Positions 9,002-16,612 of a stretch of DNA of 64,000 nt are shown here, one piece after another. Numbering within the stretch: the stretch's first letter is position 1; each line of letters starts with the position of its first letter. Position numbers and translations under genes: made by a program. The stretch comes from Agrobacterium larrymoorei (GTDB taxonomy: Bacteria > Pseudomonadota > Alphaproteobacteria > Rhizobiales > Rhizobiaceae), in the NCBI RefSeq assembly GCF_005145045.1, contig NZ_CP039692.1, positions 947,501 through 1,011,500 on the forward strand. The letters run 5' to 3'. The notes beneath the pieces are model-generated. The model saw only the letters and a program-made list of their open reading frames with translations. It was not told the DNA's origin and ran no database searches.

Positions 9002-9045
9002 TGTTGGTCAGGCGCAATCTCGCATCAGCAAAAAAAGGATCCGAC

Positions 9046-9387
9046 ATGGCAAGCGTTCGTAACGTGGAAGACAAGGTACGTGAATCTCTCCAGAGCGGCG
9101 ATGCTGCCGATGTTGCAGCCCAGCTTTCGCAGCTGCGCGAAGACCTCGCAAATCTGGCGCATAGCGTAAAGGCACTTGGCGTCGGTGTTTCTTCCGAGGT
9201 AAAGGCACAGGCCGCTCGCGTGGCTGACGATGCGCTCAGCGCGTCCGAACAGACGGTTCAGAACGTCCGTGACGAAATCCAGACCATCAACGACAACCTC
9301 GTTTATCAGGTCCAGAAAAACCCGCTTCAGTCCCTCGGTGTTGCAGTTGCAGCAGGTTTCCTCATCGCTCTCGTCACCCGTCGTTAA
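9046..9387 (+). CDS. DUF883 (ElaB/YqjD-like) membrane-anchored stress protein
   Basis: A 113-residue protein starting MASVRNVEDKV, with a long amphipathic coiled-coil stretch (about 15-85) and a single C-terminal membrane anchor (LGVAVAAGFLIALVTRR) ending in the double Arg typical of ElaB/YqjD proteins. Members bind the inner membrane and some have been linked to ribosomes in stationary phase. A longer in-frame start at 8902 overlaps the EcfG promoter and is rejected; AAAGGA sits 8 nt before 9046. The gene is directly behind an exact EcfG promoter and 9 nt before the next gene, so both are expected to be stress induced. Confidence 0.88.
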   Translation: MASVRNVEDKVRESLQSGDAADVAAQLSQLREDLANLAHSVKALGVGVSSEVKAQAARVADDALSASEQTVQNVRDEIQTINDNLVYQVQKNPLQSLGVAVAAGFLIALVTRR

Positions 9388-9396
9388 GGCATAAAC

Positions 9397-9813
9397 ATGC
9401 TCCAGGCATTTCTGCTTTATCTGGGCGATACGCAGCGCGAAGGTACTTTCGTAACGCGTCGCATCAAGTCCGCGATCATTCTCAGAGTGCTGGCGGGCTT
9501 GTTCTTTTTGATAGCGGTCATTGCGGCTGGTATTGGTGGGTCTATCTACCTTGCCAAGGAACTGGGTGCCGGGCCTGCGGCTCTGGTGATTGCAGGTGTT
9601 GCATTCCTGCTGGGCGTGATCATGCTGATCATTCTGGCACTGGTTCGCAGGCCACGGGTCTATCGCGCTCCGGCTGTTTCGCCTCTTGCAGCAGCACCGC
9701 TTGCTGTTGAGGCAATGGCTGCCGGTGCGTTGGCCAAACGCCCTTTCGTGACACTTCTCGTTGCGGCTGCGCTCGGCTTCATCACCACCCGGACGACCAT
9801 CAGAAAGAAATAA
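9397..9813 (+). CDS. Small membrane protein (YqjE / phage-holin-like superfamily)
   Basis: A 138-residue protein with two adjacent hydrophobic segments (about 27-50 and 58-82), a Pro/Ala-rich linker and a third weak hydrophobic segment near the C-terminus (FVTLLVAAALGFITTRTT). In enterobacteria and many alphaproteobacteria a DUF883 gene is followed by a YqjE-type holin-like gene; the pairing here, with a 9-bp gap, supports that call. Its biochemical role is unknown. Expected to share the EcfG promoter at 8977. Confidence 0.72.
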   Translation: MLQAFLLYLGDTQREGTFVTRRIKSAIILRVLAGLFFLIAVIAAGIGGSIYLAKELGAGPAALVIAGVAFLLGVIMLIILALVRRPRVYRAPAVSPLAAAPLAVEAMAAGALAKRPFVTLLVAAALGFITTRTTIRKK

Positions 9814-9823
9814 CAAAACGTCC

Positions 9824-9860
9824 CGCGCACTTCCGGCACCGCTGGGAGTGCGCGTTTTTA
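9824..9860 (+). terminator. Terminator after the DUF883/holin-like pair
   Basis: Stem CGCGCACTTCC / GGGAGTGCGCG (one wobble) with a 13-nt loop, followed by TTTTTATT, starting 11 nt after the stop. Confidence 0.85.
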
Positions 9861-9957
9861 TTGAAAAGAATTAACCCCTCCACAAATTCCCACTGCCCTT
9901 CTGCGGACAAAATGTTACGCAGTCTTCCGACCCGTCTGTTTCATGAGAGGATGTTGG

Positions 9958-10941
9958 ATGCGGAAGAAAGTTCTTGTCGTTGGTGGTGCCGGATATATCG
10001 GTTCTCACACATGCCTGTTGCTCGCCGAACGGGGATATGAACCTGTCGTTTTCGACAATCTGACCAATGGTCACGAGGAATTCGTTCGCTGGGGGCCATT
10101 CGAGCAGGGCGATATTCGCGACCGCGCACGTCTGGATGAGGTCTTTGCAAAGCACAAGCCAGAAGCAGTCCTGCATTTTGCAGCGCTGATCGAGGTCGGG
10201 GAATCGGTCAAGAACCCGGTTGCTTTTTACGATAATAACGTCACGGGCGCGCTCACCCTGCTGTCGGCAACGATGGATGCGGGTGTGAAGGCCTTCGTCT
10301 TCTCCTCCACCTGTGCAACCTATGGCCTCCCAGAGCGCGTGCCGCTGGACGAGACCCATCCACAGGCGCCGATCAACCCCTATGGCCGCACGAAATGGAT
10401 TGTCGAACAGGCGTTGAAGGATTTCAGCACCTATAAGGATTTGAAGGCCGTTATGCTGCGCTATTTCAACGCAGCCGGAGCGGATTTCGAAGGCCGCATC
10501 GGCGAGTGGCACAAGCCGGAAACGCATGCCATTCCGCTTGCAATCGAAGCAGCGCTCGGGCGACGCCAGGGCTTCAAGGTTTTCGGCACCGATTACGACA
10601 CGCGCGACGGTACTTGCGTGCGCGACTACATCCACATCCTCGATCTCGCGGATGCGCATGTCCGCGCCGTCGATTACCTGCTGGATGGCGGCGAAACGGT
10701 CGAACTCAACCTCGGCACCGGCACGGGCACGACCGTCAAGGAACTTCTAAACACCATTTCCGATGTATCGGGTCGCCCCTTCCCCGTTGAATATGCGGAG
10801 CGTCGCGAAGGCGATTCCACGACACTGGTTGCGAATAATGACAAGGCCCGCGAAGTTCTGGGCTGGGAACCGAAATACACGCTGGAAGACATTATCCGTT
10901 CTGCGTGGCGCTGGCATTCTTCGCTCAACGCAGAAATCTAA
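9958..10941 (+). CDS. galE: UDP-glucose 4-epimerase (GalE/ExoB)
   Basis: Interconverts UDP-glucose and UDP-galactose, supplying galactose for exopolysaccharide and LPS. From the ATG at 9958 it has 327 residues with the NAD Rossmann motif GGAGYIGSH (about 9-17), the SSTCATYG segment with the catalytic Ser/Thr, and the YxxxK pair in NPYGRTKW. An upstream ATG at 9943 adds five residues; AGAGG 7 nt before 9958 favours the shorter form. In rhizobia this enzyme is called ExoB and is needed for succinoglycan. It stands alone, bounded by terminators. Confidence 0.93.
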   Translation: MRKKVLVVGGAGYIGSHTCLLLAERGYEPVVFDNLTNGHEEFVRWGPFEQGDIRDRARLDEVFAKHKPEAVLHFAALIEVGESVKNPVAFYDNNVTGALTLLSATMDAGVKAFVFSSTCATYGLPERVPLDETHPQAPINPYGRTKWIVEQALKDFSTYKDLKAVMLRYFNAAGADFEGRIGEWHKPETHAIPLAIEAALGRRQGFKVFGTDYDTRDGTCVRDYIHILDLADAHVRAVDYLLDGGETVELNLGTGTGTTVKELLNTISDVSGRPFPVEYAERREGDSTTLVANNDKAREVLGWEPKYTLEDIIRSAWRWHSSLNAEI

Positions 10942-10953
10942 ACTGACGAAGAT

Positions 10954-10989
10954 ATAAAAAAACACCGGTCCGAAAGGACCGGTGTTTCT
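10954..10989. terminator. Bidirectional terminator between galE and the PRC-barrel gene
   Basis: Perfect 11-bp stem (10961-10971 with 10976-10986) capped by a GAAA tetraloop. On the minus strand it is followed by TTTTTATATC, which suits the PRC-barrel gene; on the plus strand it is followed by TTTC and lies 20 nt after galE. Confidence 0.88.
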
Positions 10990-11038
10990 GAGAAACTGGC
11001 ATCATGCCAGCCTCTCGGGCTCCTCTCCCGTAACAGGA

Positions 11039-11605
11039 TCAGGGCTTGGTGGCAGAAGTCGTCGTGCCATCCGTTGCTGTCGGGGCAGGGTTGGCCGCCG
11101 TCTTTTCCTTCATGGTCACGAACTCGGGCGCTGCCTTGAGCGAATCGGCGGTCTCCGTCGTCGTCAGGCGAATCGAGCCATCGTCCGTGCTGCGGGTCAT
11201 CGTGATCTTGTCCATTGGGACAGCCACGTCCTTGGCACCCATGCCGAGGAAGCCGCCGACTCCGACAACAGCAGCGACGATGCCGCCATTTTCTTCAAGG
11301 ATTAGGTTGGTCACGTTACCAATGCTTTCATTCGCAGATGTGTAAACTGCACTACCAATGTAGTCGTTTGCGCTGATCTGGTTTGCAGCCTGTTCCGTCA
11401 GGTAGGAACCGGAAGCAGCACCTGCGTCAGCAGATGTGTTTGGCGCAGCGGGGGTCATTGGTTCGGCATTCGGCGTTGCTGGTGCCGTCTGACCCGGAGC
11501 CGCCGGAGCGGGCTGCGTTGTGGTGTCCTGGGCGATGGCTAGCGGTGCGAACGCTGTTGAACCCATGAGGGCGGCCGTCGCGATAAGGGTCAATGTCTTT
11601 TTCAT
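11039..11605 (-). CDS. Secreted PRC-barrel domain protein
   Basis: A 188-residue exported protein: Sec signal peptide (MKKTLTLIATAALMGSTAFAPLAIA), a Pro/Thr/Ala-rich linker (about 27-65), then a PRC-barrel domain (ANDYIGSAVYTSANESIGNVTNLILEENGGIVAAVVGVGGFLG). PRC-barrel proteins of this exported type are common in rhizobia; their ligand is unknown. AAGGAAGG 8 nt upstream supports 11605 over the ATG at 11629. An exact EcfG-type promoter lies 82 nt upstream, so it is likely part of the general stress regulon. Confidence 0.85.
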   Translation of the reverse strand: MKKTLTLIATAALMGSTAFAPLAIAQDTTTQPAPAAPGQTAPATPNAEPMTPAAPNTSADAGAASGSYLTEQAANQISANDYIGSAVYTSANESIGNVTNLILEENGGIVAAVVGVGGFLGMGAKDVAVPMDKITMTRSTDDGSIRLTTTETADSLKAAPEFVTMKEKTAANPAPTATDGTTTSATKP

Positions 11606-11686
11606 GTCGTACCTTCCTTTCATCGTCATTATTAAACTGGCTGGAGACCGTTCATCGGTTCCTCCCTTCAGCCTGTTCGATGGGCA

Positions 11687-11712
11687 AACGGCACGAGCTG
11701 GAAATTAGTTCC
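11687..11712 (-). promoter_or_regulatory. EcfG promoter for the PRC-barrel gene
   Basis: On the minus strand: GGAAC (11712-11708), 17-nt spacer, CGTT (11690-11687), exact at all nine consensus positions. It fires toward the PRC-barrel gene, whose start is 82 nt downstream. Confidence 0.8.
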
Positions 11713-11869
11713 GACATTTTTGTCGCATTTCAACAAGTGGTGAAATACGAAAAAATTCCGATAGATCTCTCGCATATTGCTAAAAGATGAGCGCAAACGG
11801 CATTGTGCGCGGGCAAGAGACGCGTATTATCATACCTGAATTTCAGCCCATGCTGACACTGGCAGATCT

Positions 11870-13573
11870 ATGCGGGACGCGACGATTTCCAAGTTTCGAA
11901 AATCTCTGGCCAACTTTTTTCCTACCGCCTCCCTGGGCGCATATCTCGTCATCATGACAACGGTCGTCACGCTGCCGCTAATTATATTCGCAGGCTATCT
12001 GATGCTTCGGCTGGAGGCGGATGAGCGGGAGGACCTGAAGCGTGAAGCCGTTGAAGACGCACGCGCAATTAGCCTCAATATAGAACGCCGCCTTCAGGAA
12101 ATGTCCACGACGCTCAACCTTCTGTCGCAGTTCCCGGAGTTGGAAAATGGCGATCTGGAAGTGTTTCACAAGCGCGTCAGCGAGAGCCTTCAGAAACGCG
12201 GTCTATACGTCATCGTCGCGACGAAAGACGGAAGACAGAGGCTGAACAGCCGCGTTCCTTATGGCCAGCCACTGGCATCCGTTCCAGCGCAGGCTGACAT
12301 AGGCGCAGCGACCGAGGCGAACCGCATTGCGGTTTCGAATATCTTCTTCGGCGTCACCAGCAAGGAGTGGGTGTTCAACGTCACACTTCCGTTACCGCGC
12401 CAGCTTTCTGCTGCGGGGGACGCGTTGATCGTCACTCAGGGCGCAAAGGAACTCTCGCGCCTGATATCGACTGACGCCATTCCCAATGGATGGTCGGCGG
12501 CGGTTCTGGACAACAGCGGTCACGTCGTCGTTTCCAGCGATCTGGAGCGCACAAAACCGGGCGATATCTATGAGTCGCCTGAGACAACCGCCCGCATGTC
12601 GTCCTTTAGCGGAAGCTTCATCGATGAACATAATGAAATCCATGCCTATGCCCAGCTTCCGGGCTGGTCATGGAAGGCAGTGGTTTGGGGGCCCGTAGAC
12701 CGAAGTGAATCCGCCCTCACCAGCACATGGCGGCACATGATCATCGGCAGCTTCATCCTCGTGCTTGTCGCGGTGCTGGGTGCCTATGTCGTCGGGCGCC
12801 AGCTGCGCCGTTCCGTCCATGAACTGGCGGGTGTGGCGGAACGCATCGGCGAAGGCGAAATCGTTTCACCGATCCAGACCAACGTCACCGAGCTCAATCA
12901 GGTGGCCATAGCCCTCTCCAATGCGTCCTTCGATCGGAGCCAGGCGGAAGATCGCAACCAACTCATCCTGCATGAACTGGTGCATCGCTCCAAGAATATG
13001 CTGACCCTCGTGCAGGCAATGATGCGCCAGCTTGCGAGGGAGAACACGACCGTCGCCGATTTCCAGAAGGAAGTGGACCACAGGCTGCGCGGCCTTGCCA
13101 TGTCCATCTCCGCCCTTTCGGACGTTCAGTGGGAAGGCCTGCCGATCCACAGGCTGATCAGAACGCATATGGACGTTTTCGGTCGGACGGCCGAGCAAGT
13201 GGATATAGAGGGCGAAGATTTCATACTCTCACCGGATGCGGCACAGAATTTCGGACTGATCCTGCACGAACTCAGCACGAACTCCATAAAATATGGAGCA
13301 TTGTCGGATCCGGCAGGCCGTGTCCATATTCGCTGGAGCAGTAAAAAATCCGGCGATCACGAGTTGTTGAATATGGAATGGGTGGAAAGCGGCGGTCCGG
13401 TAACGACTGCGCCCACGCGTCGCGGGTTCGGATCGACCATCATAAAACGCCACGCCGAAAGCGCCTTTTCTGCAAATATTTCAATCGATTATGCGCAGAC
13501 AGGCTTTATGTGGAGCATGTCTGCGCCGCTGCGGCATTTCCTCAAGAGACACGCTGTCAATCCCACGCAATAA
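11870..13573 (+). CDS. Membrane HWE-family sensor histidine kinase
   Basis: A 567-residue sensor: transmembrane helix 1 (about 26-46), a periplasmic dCache-like domain (about 47-285), transmembrane helix 2 (about 289-309), a HAMP-like segment, then an HWE/HisKA_2 kinase. The phospho-acceptor box is LHELVHRSKNMLTLVQ (His near 372), the N-box is ILHELSTNSIKYGAL, and the G-box is RGFGSTII. HWE kinases of this kind phosphorylate PhyR in alphaproteobacterial GSR, and the phyR gene is 1.3 kb away, so a role in PhyR control is a good inference. The start codon is taken as the first in frame; no strong ribosome binding site is visible. Confidence 0.85.
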   Translation: MRDATISKFRKSLANFFPTASLGAYLVIMTTVVTLPLIIFAGYLMLRLEADEREDLKREAVEDARAISLNIERRLQEMSTTLNLLSQFPELENGDLEVFHKRVSESLQKRGLYVIVATKDGRQRLNSRVPYGQPLASVPAQADIGAATEANRIAVSNIFFGVTSKEWVFNVTLPLPRQLSAAGDALIVTQGAKELSRLISTDAIPNGWSAAVLDNSGHVVVSSDLERTKPGDIYESPETTARMSSFSGSFIDEHNEIHAYAQLPGWSWKAVVWGPVDRSESALTSTWRHMIIGSFILVLVAVLGAYVVGRQLRRSVHELAGVAERIGEGEIVSPIQTNVTELNQVAIALSNASFDRSQAEDRNQLILHELVHRSKNMLTLVQAMMRQLARENTTVADFQKEVDHRLRGLAMSISALSDVQWEGLPIHRLIRTHMDVFGRTAEQVDIEGEDFILSPDAAQNFGLILHELSTNSIKYGALSDPAGRVHIRWSSKKSGDHELLNMEWVESGGPVTTAPTRRGFGSTIIKRHAESAFSANISIDYAQTGFMWSMSAPLRHFLKRHAVNPTQ

Positions 13574-13591
13574 AAAACTGCAACGAAGTGT

Positions 13592-13616
13592 GGAACCGAG
13601 TGTCAGGACGTGCGTT
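13592..13616 (+). promoter_or_regulatory. EcfG promoter of an sRNA
   Basis: GGAAC (13592-13596), 16-nt spacer, CGTT (13613-13616), exact. It lies 19 nt after the kinase stop and no protein gene follows on this strand. About 80 nt later there is a strong terminator, which defines a short RNA. Confidence 0.8.
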
Positions 13617-13622
13617 CTTCCA

Positions 13623-13730
13623 CCATGCCAAGCCATTCCCCCGTCCCCGCCTGCGGCTTGGCGATGCAGGTTTTGCCCCTGAAAACCTGCCATGAATAGC
13701 ACGGCTCTGCCCAGAGCCGTGCTTTTTCTA
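13623..13730 (+). ncRNA. Predicted EcfG-dependent sRNA with C-rich loops (GsrN-like by design)
   Basis: Bounded by an exact EcfG promoter and a rho-independent terminator, giving about 105 nt. Three stems are visible: GCCAAGCC/GGCTTGGC (13627-13634 with 13655-13662) around a 20-nt loop holding CCCCC and CCCC; GCAGGTTTT/AAAACCTGC (13666-13674 with 13682-13690) with loop GCCCCTG; and the terminator stem AGCACGGCTCT/AGAGCCGTGCT (13698-13723) with loop GCCC and a T run. All loops are C-rich, as expected for an RNA that pairs with G-rich ribosome binding sites. In Caulobacter the sigma-T-controlled sRNA GsrN has the same logic. The start point is inferred from the promoter. No ORF of note is inside. 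Confidence 0.72.
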
Positions 13731-13757
13731 TTTCTGGCAAGTGTTTAGGACGAATTC

Positions 13758-13785
13758 AGAGCGTTCCCTGTTAAATGGAAGCTCT
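13758..13785. repeat. Short RIME-like terminal repeat
   Basis: The segment beginning AGAGCGTTCCCTGTTAAATG forms an imperfect hairpin (AGAGC/GCTCT plus TTCC/GGAA). It matches, with about two differences over 24 bases, the outer end of the long inverted repeat at 59986-60148. It abuts the stop codon of the next kinase gene. Confidence 0.55.
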
Positions 13786-14778
13786 CTAAGCAGCCACCGG
13801 CGCGGGGAAACGCAGGAAGTAACTCACCTCATCGCCTGAAACCTTGTAGTTTGCTTCGCCGCCAAGGGCCGCGGGCACGACCTTTTCCAGAACAACGCTG
13901 CCGAAATTTCCACGGCGGTCATCGTCCGAGGAAGACGACGCGACGTCACGCCCCAGAGGCTCACTCCAGCGCACTTCATAAAAGTCGCTGTCTTTCTGAC
14001 ATTCGAGCGTGATTGGCAGATGGTTGCCGAGATTGGCGCTATGGCTGACCGTGTTGACCACAAGCTCATGAAACGCCAGACCGACATAAAGTGCGCCGTT
14101 TGGATTGAGCAGAAGGTTTTCGCCCTTCATCTGAATGAGATGAGGGTATTCCGGCAAATAAAGATCGGCCTGCTGCTTGAGCAGATCGAAGATTTCCGCC
14201 CCGCGCCAGTCTGAATCGGTGATGAGATCCTGAGATTGCGCAAGCGCGTGCAGCCTGCCGCGAAACTTCCGCAGGAAATCCTCTTTGGTGAAGCTGAAGC
14301 GAGCGGTCTGGGCAGAAAGACTCTGAATGATGGCCAGCAGGTTCTTGGAGCGGTGGCTCACTTCGCGCAGGAGCGAGCGAAGCAACTGCTCGCGCCGCCG
14401 CTCGACCGTTACCTCGCGGATCGTGGTTTTCAGCACCCGTTGGCCAGACATGTTGACGGTGGAATAGACGTGGAACTGGAAGACCCGGTCCTTGCCCGCC
14501 GTTACCTCCAGCATGCCACGGCTGCCCGCCGCCGTCAGGTCCTTCTTCAGTTCAGAAAGCCTGAGCGCCAGATCCTTGCCGAAAATATTCTGATCGTTCG
14601 GATCCTCTTCCGAGTGCTGCGGCAGAGCCCAGACATCCGGCAGATTGGCGATGAAGATATATTCCCGGTCGCGATCCTGCAGCATGACAGTCTCGCCGGA
14701 ATCAAGCAGGGCCAGCACGAGCGAGTCGTGCAGTTCACCCTCATTTCGATCCGTATTATGCCACGCGAGCCGATGCAA
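13786..14778 (-). CDS. Cytosolic HWE-family histidine kinase with PAS-like sensor
   Basis: A 330-residue soluble kinase. Residues about 20-125 look like a PAS domain (MLQDRDREYIFIANLPDVWAL ... RVFQFHVYSTVNMSGQRVLKTTIREVT); the H-box is LREVSHRSKNLLAIIQ (His near 142); the N-box reads FHELVVNTVSHSANL (Asn near 242) rather than the usual HELATNAAKYGAL, and the G-box is GNFGSVVLEKVVP. The start is a TTG at 14778 with AGGAG 8 nt upstream; no in-frame ATG is better placed. It is convergent with the sRNA and follows phyR on the same strand. It is very likely a GSR kinase acting on PhyR. Confidence 0.83.
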   Translation of the reverse strand: MHRLAWHNTDRNEGELHDSLVLALLDSGETVMLQDRDREYIFIANLPDVWALPQHSEEDPNDQNIFGKDLALRLSELKKDLTAAGSRGMLEVTAGKDRVFQFHVYSTVNMSGQRVLKTTIREVTVERRREQLLRSLLREVSHRSKNLLAIIQSLSAQTARFSFTKEDFLRKFRGRLHALAQSQDLITDSDWRGAEIFDLLKQQADLYLPEYPHLIQMKGENLLLNPNGALYVGLAFHELVVNTVSHSANLGNHLPITLECQKDSDFYEVRWSEPLGRDVASSSSDDDRRGNFGSVVLEKVVPAALGGEANYKVSGDEVSYFLRFPAPVAA

Positions 14779-14842
14779 TATAGTCTCCTAGCGGGAAACG
14801 GCGAGATGCACAGGGATGCTCACACCGAACAATCCCCTGCCG

Positions 14843-14867
14843 AACGCCCGGCGAGAACCCGAGTTGC
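14843..14867 (-). promoter_or_regulatory. Possible degenerate EcfG promoter for the second HWE kinase
   Basis: On the minus strand GCAAC (one mismatch to GGAAC), 16-nt spacer, CGTT. It lies between phyR and the kinase, 65 nt before the TTG start. One mismatch makes this a weak call. Confidence 0.3.
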
Positions 14868-14892
14868 TGGACATTTCAACATTCAGCATGTG

Positions 14893-15687
14893 TTACGCGG
14901 CAACACGTGAACTTTCATTGAAGAAAAGAGCCTGACTGATGAGGGCCTTCACCATATCCGGGTTGAAGGGCTTGGTTACAAGGAAGGTCGGCTCCGGGCG
15001 TTCGCCCGTCAGAAGTCTTTCCGGGAACGCAGTGATGAAGATGACAGGCAGTGACGTCATCTGAAGGATATCCTTCATGGCGTCGAGACCGGAGCTTCCG
15101 TCTGCAAGCTGAATATCCGCAAGAATCATCTTTGGCTGCGTGCGGTGGAACAGCTCGAGCGCTTCCTTGTGCGTGCGGGCGATACCGGTCACGTTGTGAC
15201 CGAGGTCGGTAACCATCTGCTCGATATCCATCGCGATCAGAGGTTCGTCCTCGATGATCATGATATCGGTTGCCACCTGGCGCGCAATCTCAGATGCTGC
15301 TTCGTCGATGAGCTTGCCGATTTCGCTTTCCGGCACGCGCAGAATTTCAGCCGCTTCGGAAGGAGAAAATTCCTCGACCGTGGTCAGAAGGAAGGCCTGT
15401 CTCGGCACCGCAGGAACGGCGGAAAGGTTTGCGGACGCGCGCTTTTCCCAGCCGGAAAGGTTCTCGTCGCTCTTAATATTGATGGTGACGGAACTAAAGA
15501 TGGAGACAAACAATTGGTAAAGCGAGACGCGATCGCTGCTTGTCTGCGGGAAAATGCTGACATCTGCGATCAAGGCTTCCAGGCTGGCAGCCACATAAGC
15601 GTCACCGGTGGATTGAGAGCCGCAAACAGCACGCGCGAACCTGCGAAGATATGGCAGGTGCGGTGCAATGCGAGTGGAAACGGACAT
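14893..15687 (-). CDS. phyR: PhyR, anti-anti-sigma response regulator of the general stress response
   Basis: PhyR sequesters NepR when phosphorylated and so frees the sigma factor EcfG. The 264-residue protein has an ECF-sigma-like N-terminal half (about 1-135; region 4-like FSPSEAAEILRVPESEIGKLIDEA) and a C-terminal receiver domain with acidic pair E146/D147, phospho-acceptor D191 (ILADIQLADGSSG), T219 and K239. GGGGAG lies 8 nt upstream of the ATG. It is divergent from nepR-ecfG, and an exact EcfG promoter sits 48 nt before its start, giving positive feedback. Confidence 0.96.
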   Translation of the reverse strand: MSVSTRIAPHLPYLRRFARAVCGSQSTGDAYVAASLEALIADVSIFPQTSSDRVSLYQLFVSIFSSVTINIKSDENLSGWEKRASANLSAVPAVPRQAFLLTTVEEFSPSEAAEILRVPESEIGKLIDEAASEIARQVATDIMIIEDEPLIAMDIEQMVTDLGHNVTGIARTHKEALELFHRTQPKMILADIQLADGSSGLDAMKDILQMTSLPVIFITAFPERLLTGERPEPTFLVTKPFNPDMVKALISQALFFNESSRVAA

Positions 15688-15734
15688 GGAATTCTCCCCT
15701 GTTCATGCGGTTTGCAGCGCAAACCTGCGGGATT

Positions 15735-15759
15735 AACGTACACTCGGAAAAAAAGTTCC
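15735..15759 (-). promoter_or_regulatory. EcfG promoter of phyR
   Basis: Minus strand GGAAC (15759-15755), 16-nt spacer, CGTT (15738-15735), exact. Autoregulation of phyR by EcfG is known in this class. Confidence 0.88.
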
Positions 15760-15767
15760 GCGCGGGC

Positions 15768-15792
15768 GGAACGTTTTTTTTGATTGCGCATT
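15768..15792 (+). promoter_or_regulatory. Probable EcfG promoter of nepR-ecfG (imperfect -10)
   Basis: Plus strand GGAAC (15768-15772), 16-nt spacer, CATT (three of four bases of CGTT). Its -35 box faces the phyR -35 box in the palindrome GTTCCGC-GCGG-GCGGAAC (15755-15772), flanked by A and T tracts. Confidence 0.5.
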
Positions 15793-15824
15793 ATTGATAG
15801 GTCACAAAAGGAATACCCGAACTC

Positions 15825-16025
15825 ATGAGCATGTTTCAATCGGATCAGGATCCATCTGATAACGGGGCGGGGCCGACTGTCCCTGATTCCGGTCGGGCAG
15901 TTATTACCCGCAAACTTAGAGAACTTTACGACGCCGTTCAGGATGAAGGTATCCCGGACAAGTTTCTCGACCTACTCGAAAAGCTTGACGAGGCTGAAAG
16001 CAAATCGAAAGCTTCGGGTGGATAA
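15825..16025 (+). CDS. nepR: NepR anti-sigma factor
   Basis: A 66-residue protein with the NepR core ITRKLRELYDAVQDEGIPDKFLDLLEKLDEAE (about 27-59), two helices that clamp the sigma factor EcfG and are captured by PhyR after phosphorylation. The Asp/Gly-rich N-terminus is expected to be disordered. AAAGGA lies upstream; a second ATG at 15831 is possible. The stop overlaps the ecfG start (TAATG), so the two proteins are translationally coupled. Confidence 0.95.
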   Translation: MSMFQSDQDPSDNGAGPTVPDSGRAVITRKLRELYDAVQDEGIPDKFLDLLEKLDEAESKSKASGG

Positions 16026-16591
16026 TGACAAAAGACGTGGAAACAAACGGCCACAATTTCAAACGTGAAATGTTGGCGGCGCTGCCAAACCTGCGCGCAT
16101 TCGCCATTTCTCTCATCCGCTCGCGCGACCGCGCAGACGATCTCGTCCAAGACACGATCATGAAGGCATGGGCAAAGCAGGAAAGCTACCAGCCTGGCAC
16201 CAACATGCGCGCATGGCTGGTAACGATCCTTCGCAACGAGTTCTACAGCCAGATCCGTAAATCGGGCCGCGAAGTTCAGGATACGGACGGCGCTTACACC
16301 TCGAGACTATCGGTGCCGCCGGAGCAGCACGGTTCTGTCGATCTTCAGGACTTCCGTCAGGCTCTCGACAAGCTGCCGGACGACCAGCGTGAAGCGATCC
16401 TTCTCATCGGCGCCTCCGGCTTTGCCTATGAGGAAGCCGCCGAGATTTGCGGATGCCCTGTCGGAACGATCAAGAGCCGCGTCAGCCGCGCTCGACTTCG
16501 CCTTCAGGAACTGCTTGGTATCGAAGACGAGAACGAATTCGGACCGGATGCACAGACAACCGCCGTGACTGCCGCAGCCTCGCTGCGCTAA
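16025..16591 (+). CDS. ecfG: EcfG-family RNA polymerase sigma factor of the general stress response
   Basis: An ECF15-type sigma factor of 188 residues: region 2 (LRAFAISLIRSRDRADDLVQDTIMKAWAK, about 20-48, then NMRAWLVTILRNEFYSQIRK) and region 4 (LPDDQREAILLIGASGFAYEEAAEICGCPVGTIKSRVSRARLRL, about 118-162). It directs polymerase to GGAAC-N16/17-CGTT promoters, four exact copies of which lie in the preceding 8 kb. Held inactive by NepR, released by PhyR-P. A strong terminator follows. Confidence 0.95.
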   Translation: MTKDVETNGHNFKREMLAALPNLRAFAISLIRSRDRADDLVQDTIMKAWAKQESYQPGTNMRAWLVTILRNEFYSQIRKSGREVQDTDGAYTSRLSVPPEQHGSVDLQDFRQALDKLPDDQREAILLIGASGFAYEEAAEICGCPVGTIKSRVSRARLRLQELLGIEDENEFGPDAQTTAVTAAASLR

Positions 16592-16612
16592 GCACGCACT
16601 AAATATGTAATG

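Noticed and set aside
12838-12865. GGAAC...CGTT pair inside the membrane HWE kinase gene
   Set aside because: The spacer is 19 nt, outside the 16-17 range, and it lies within coding sequence.
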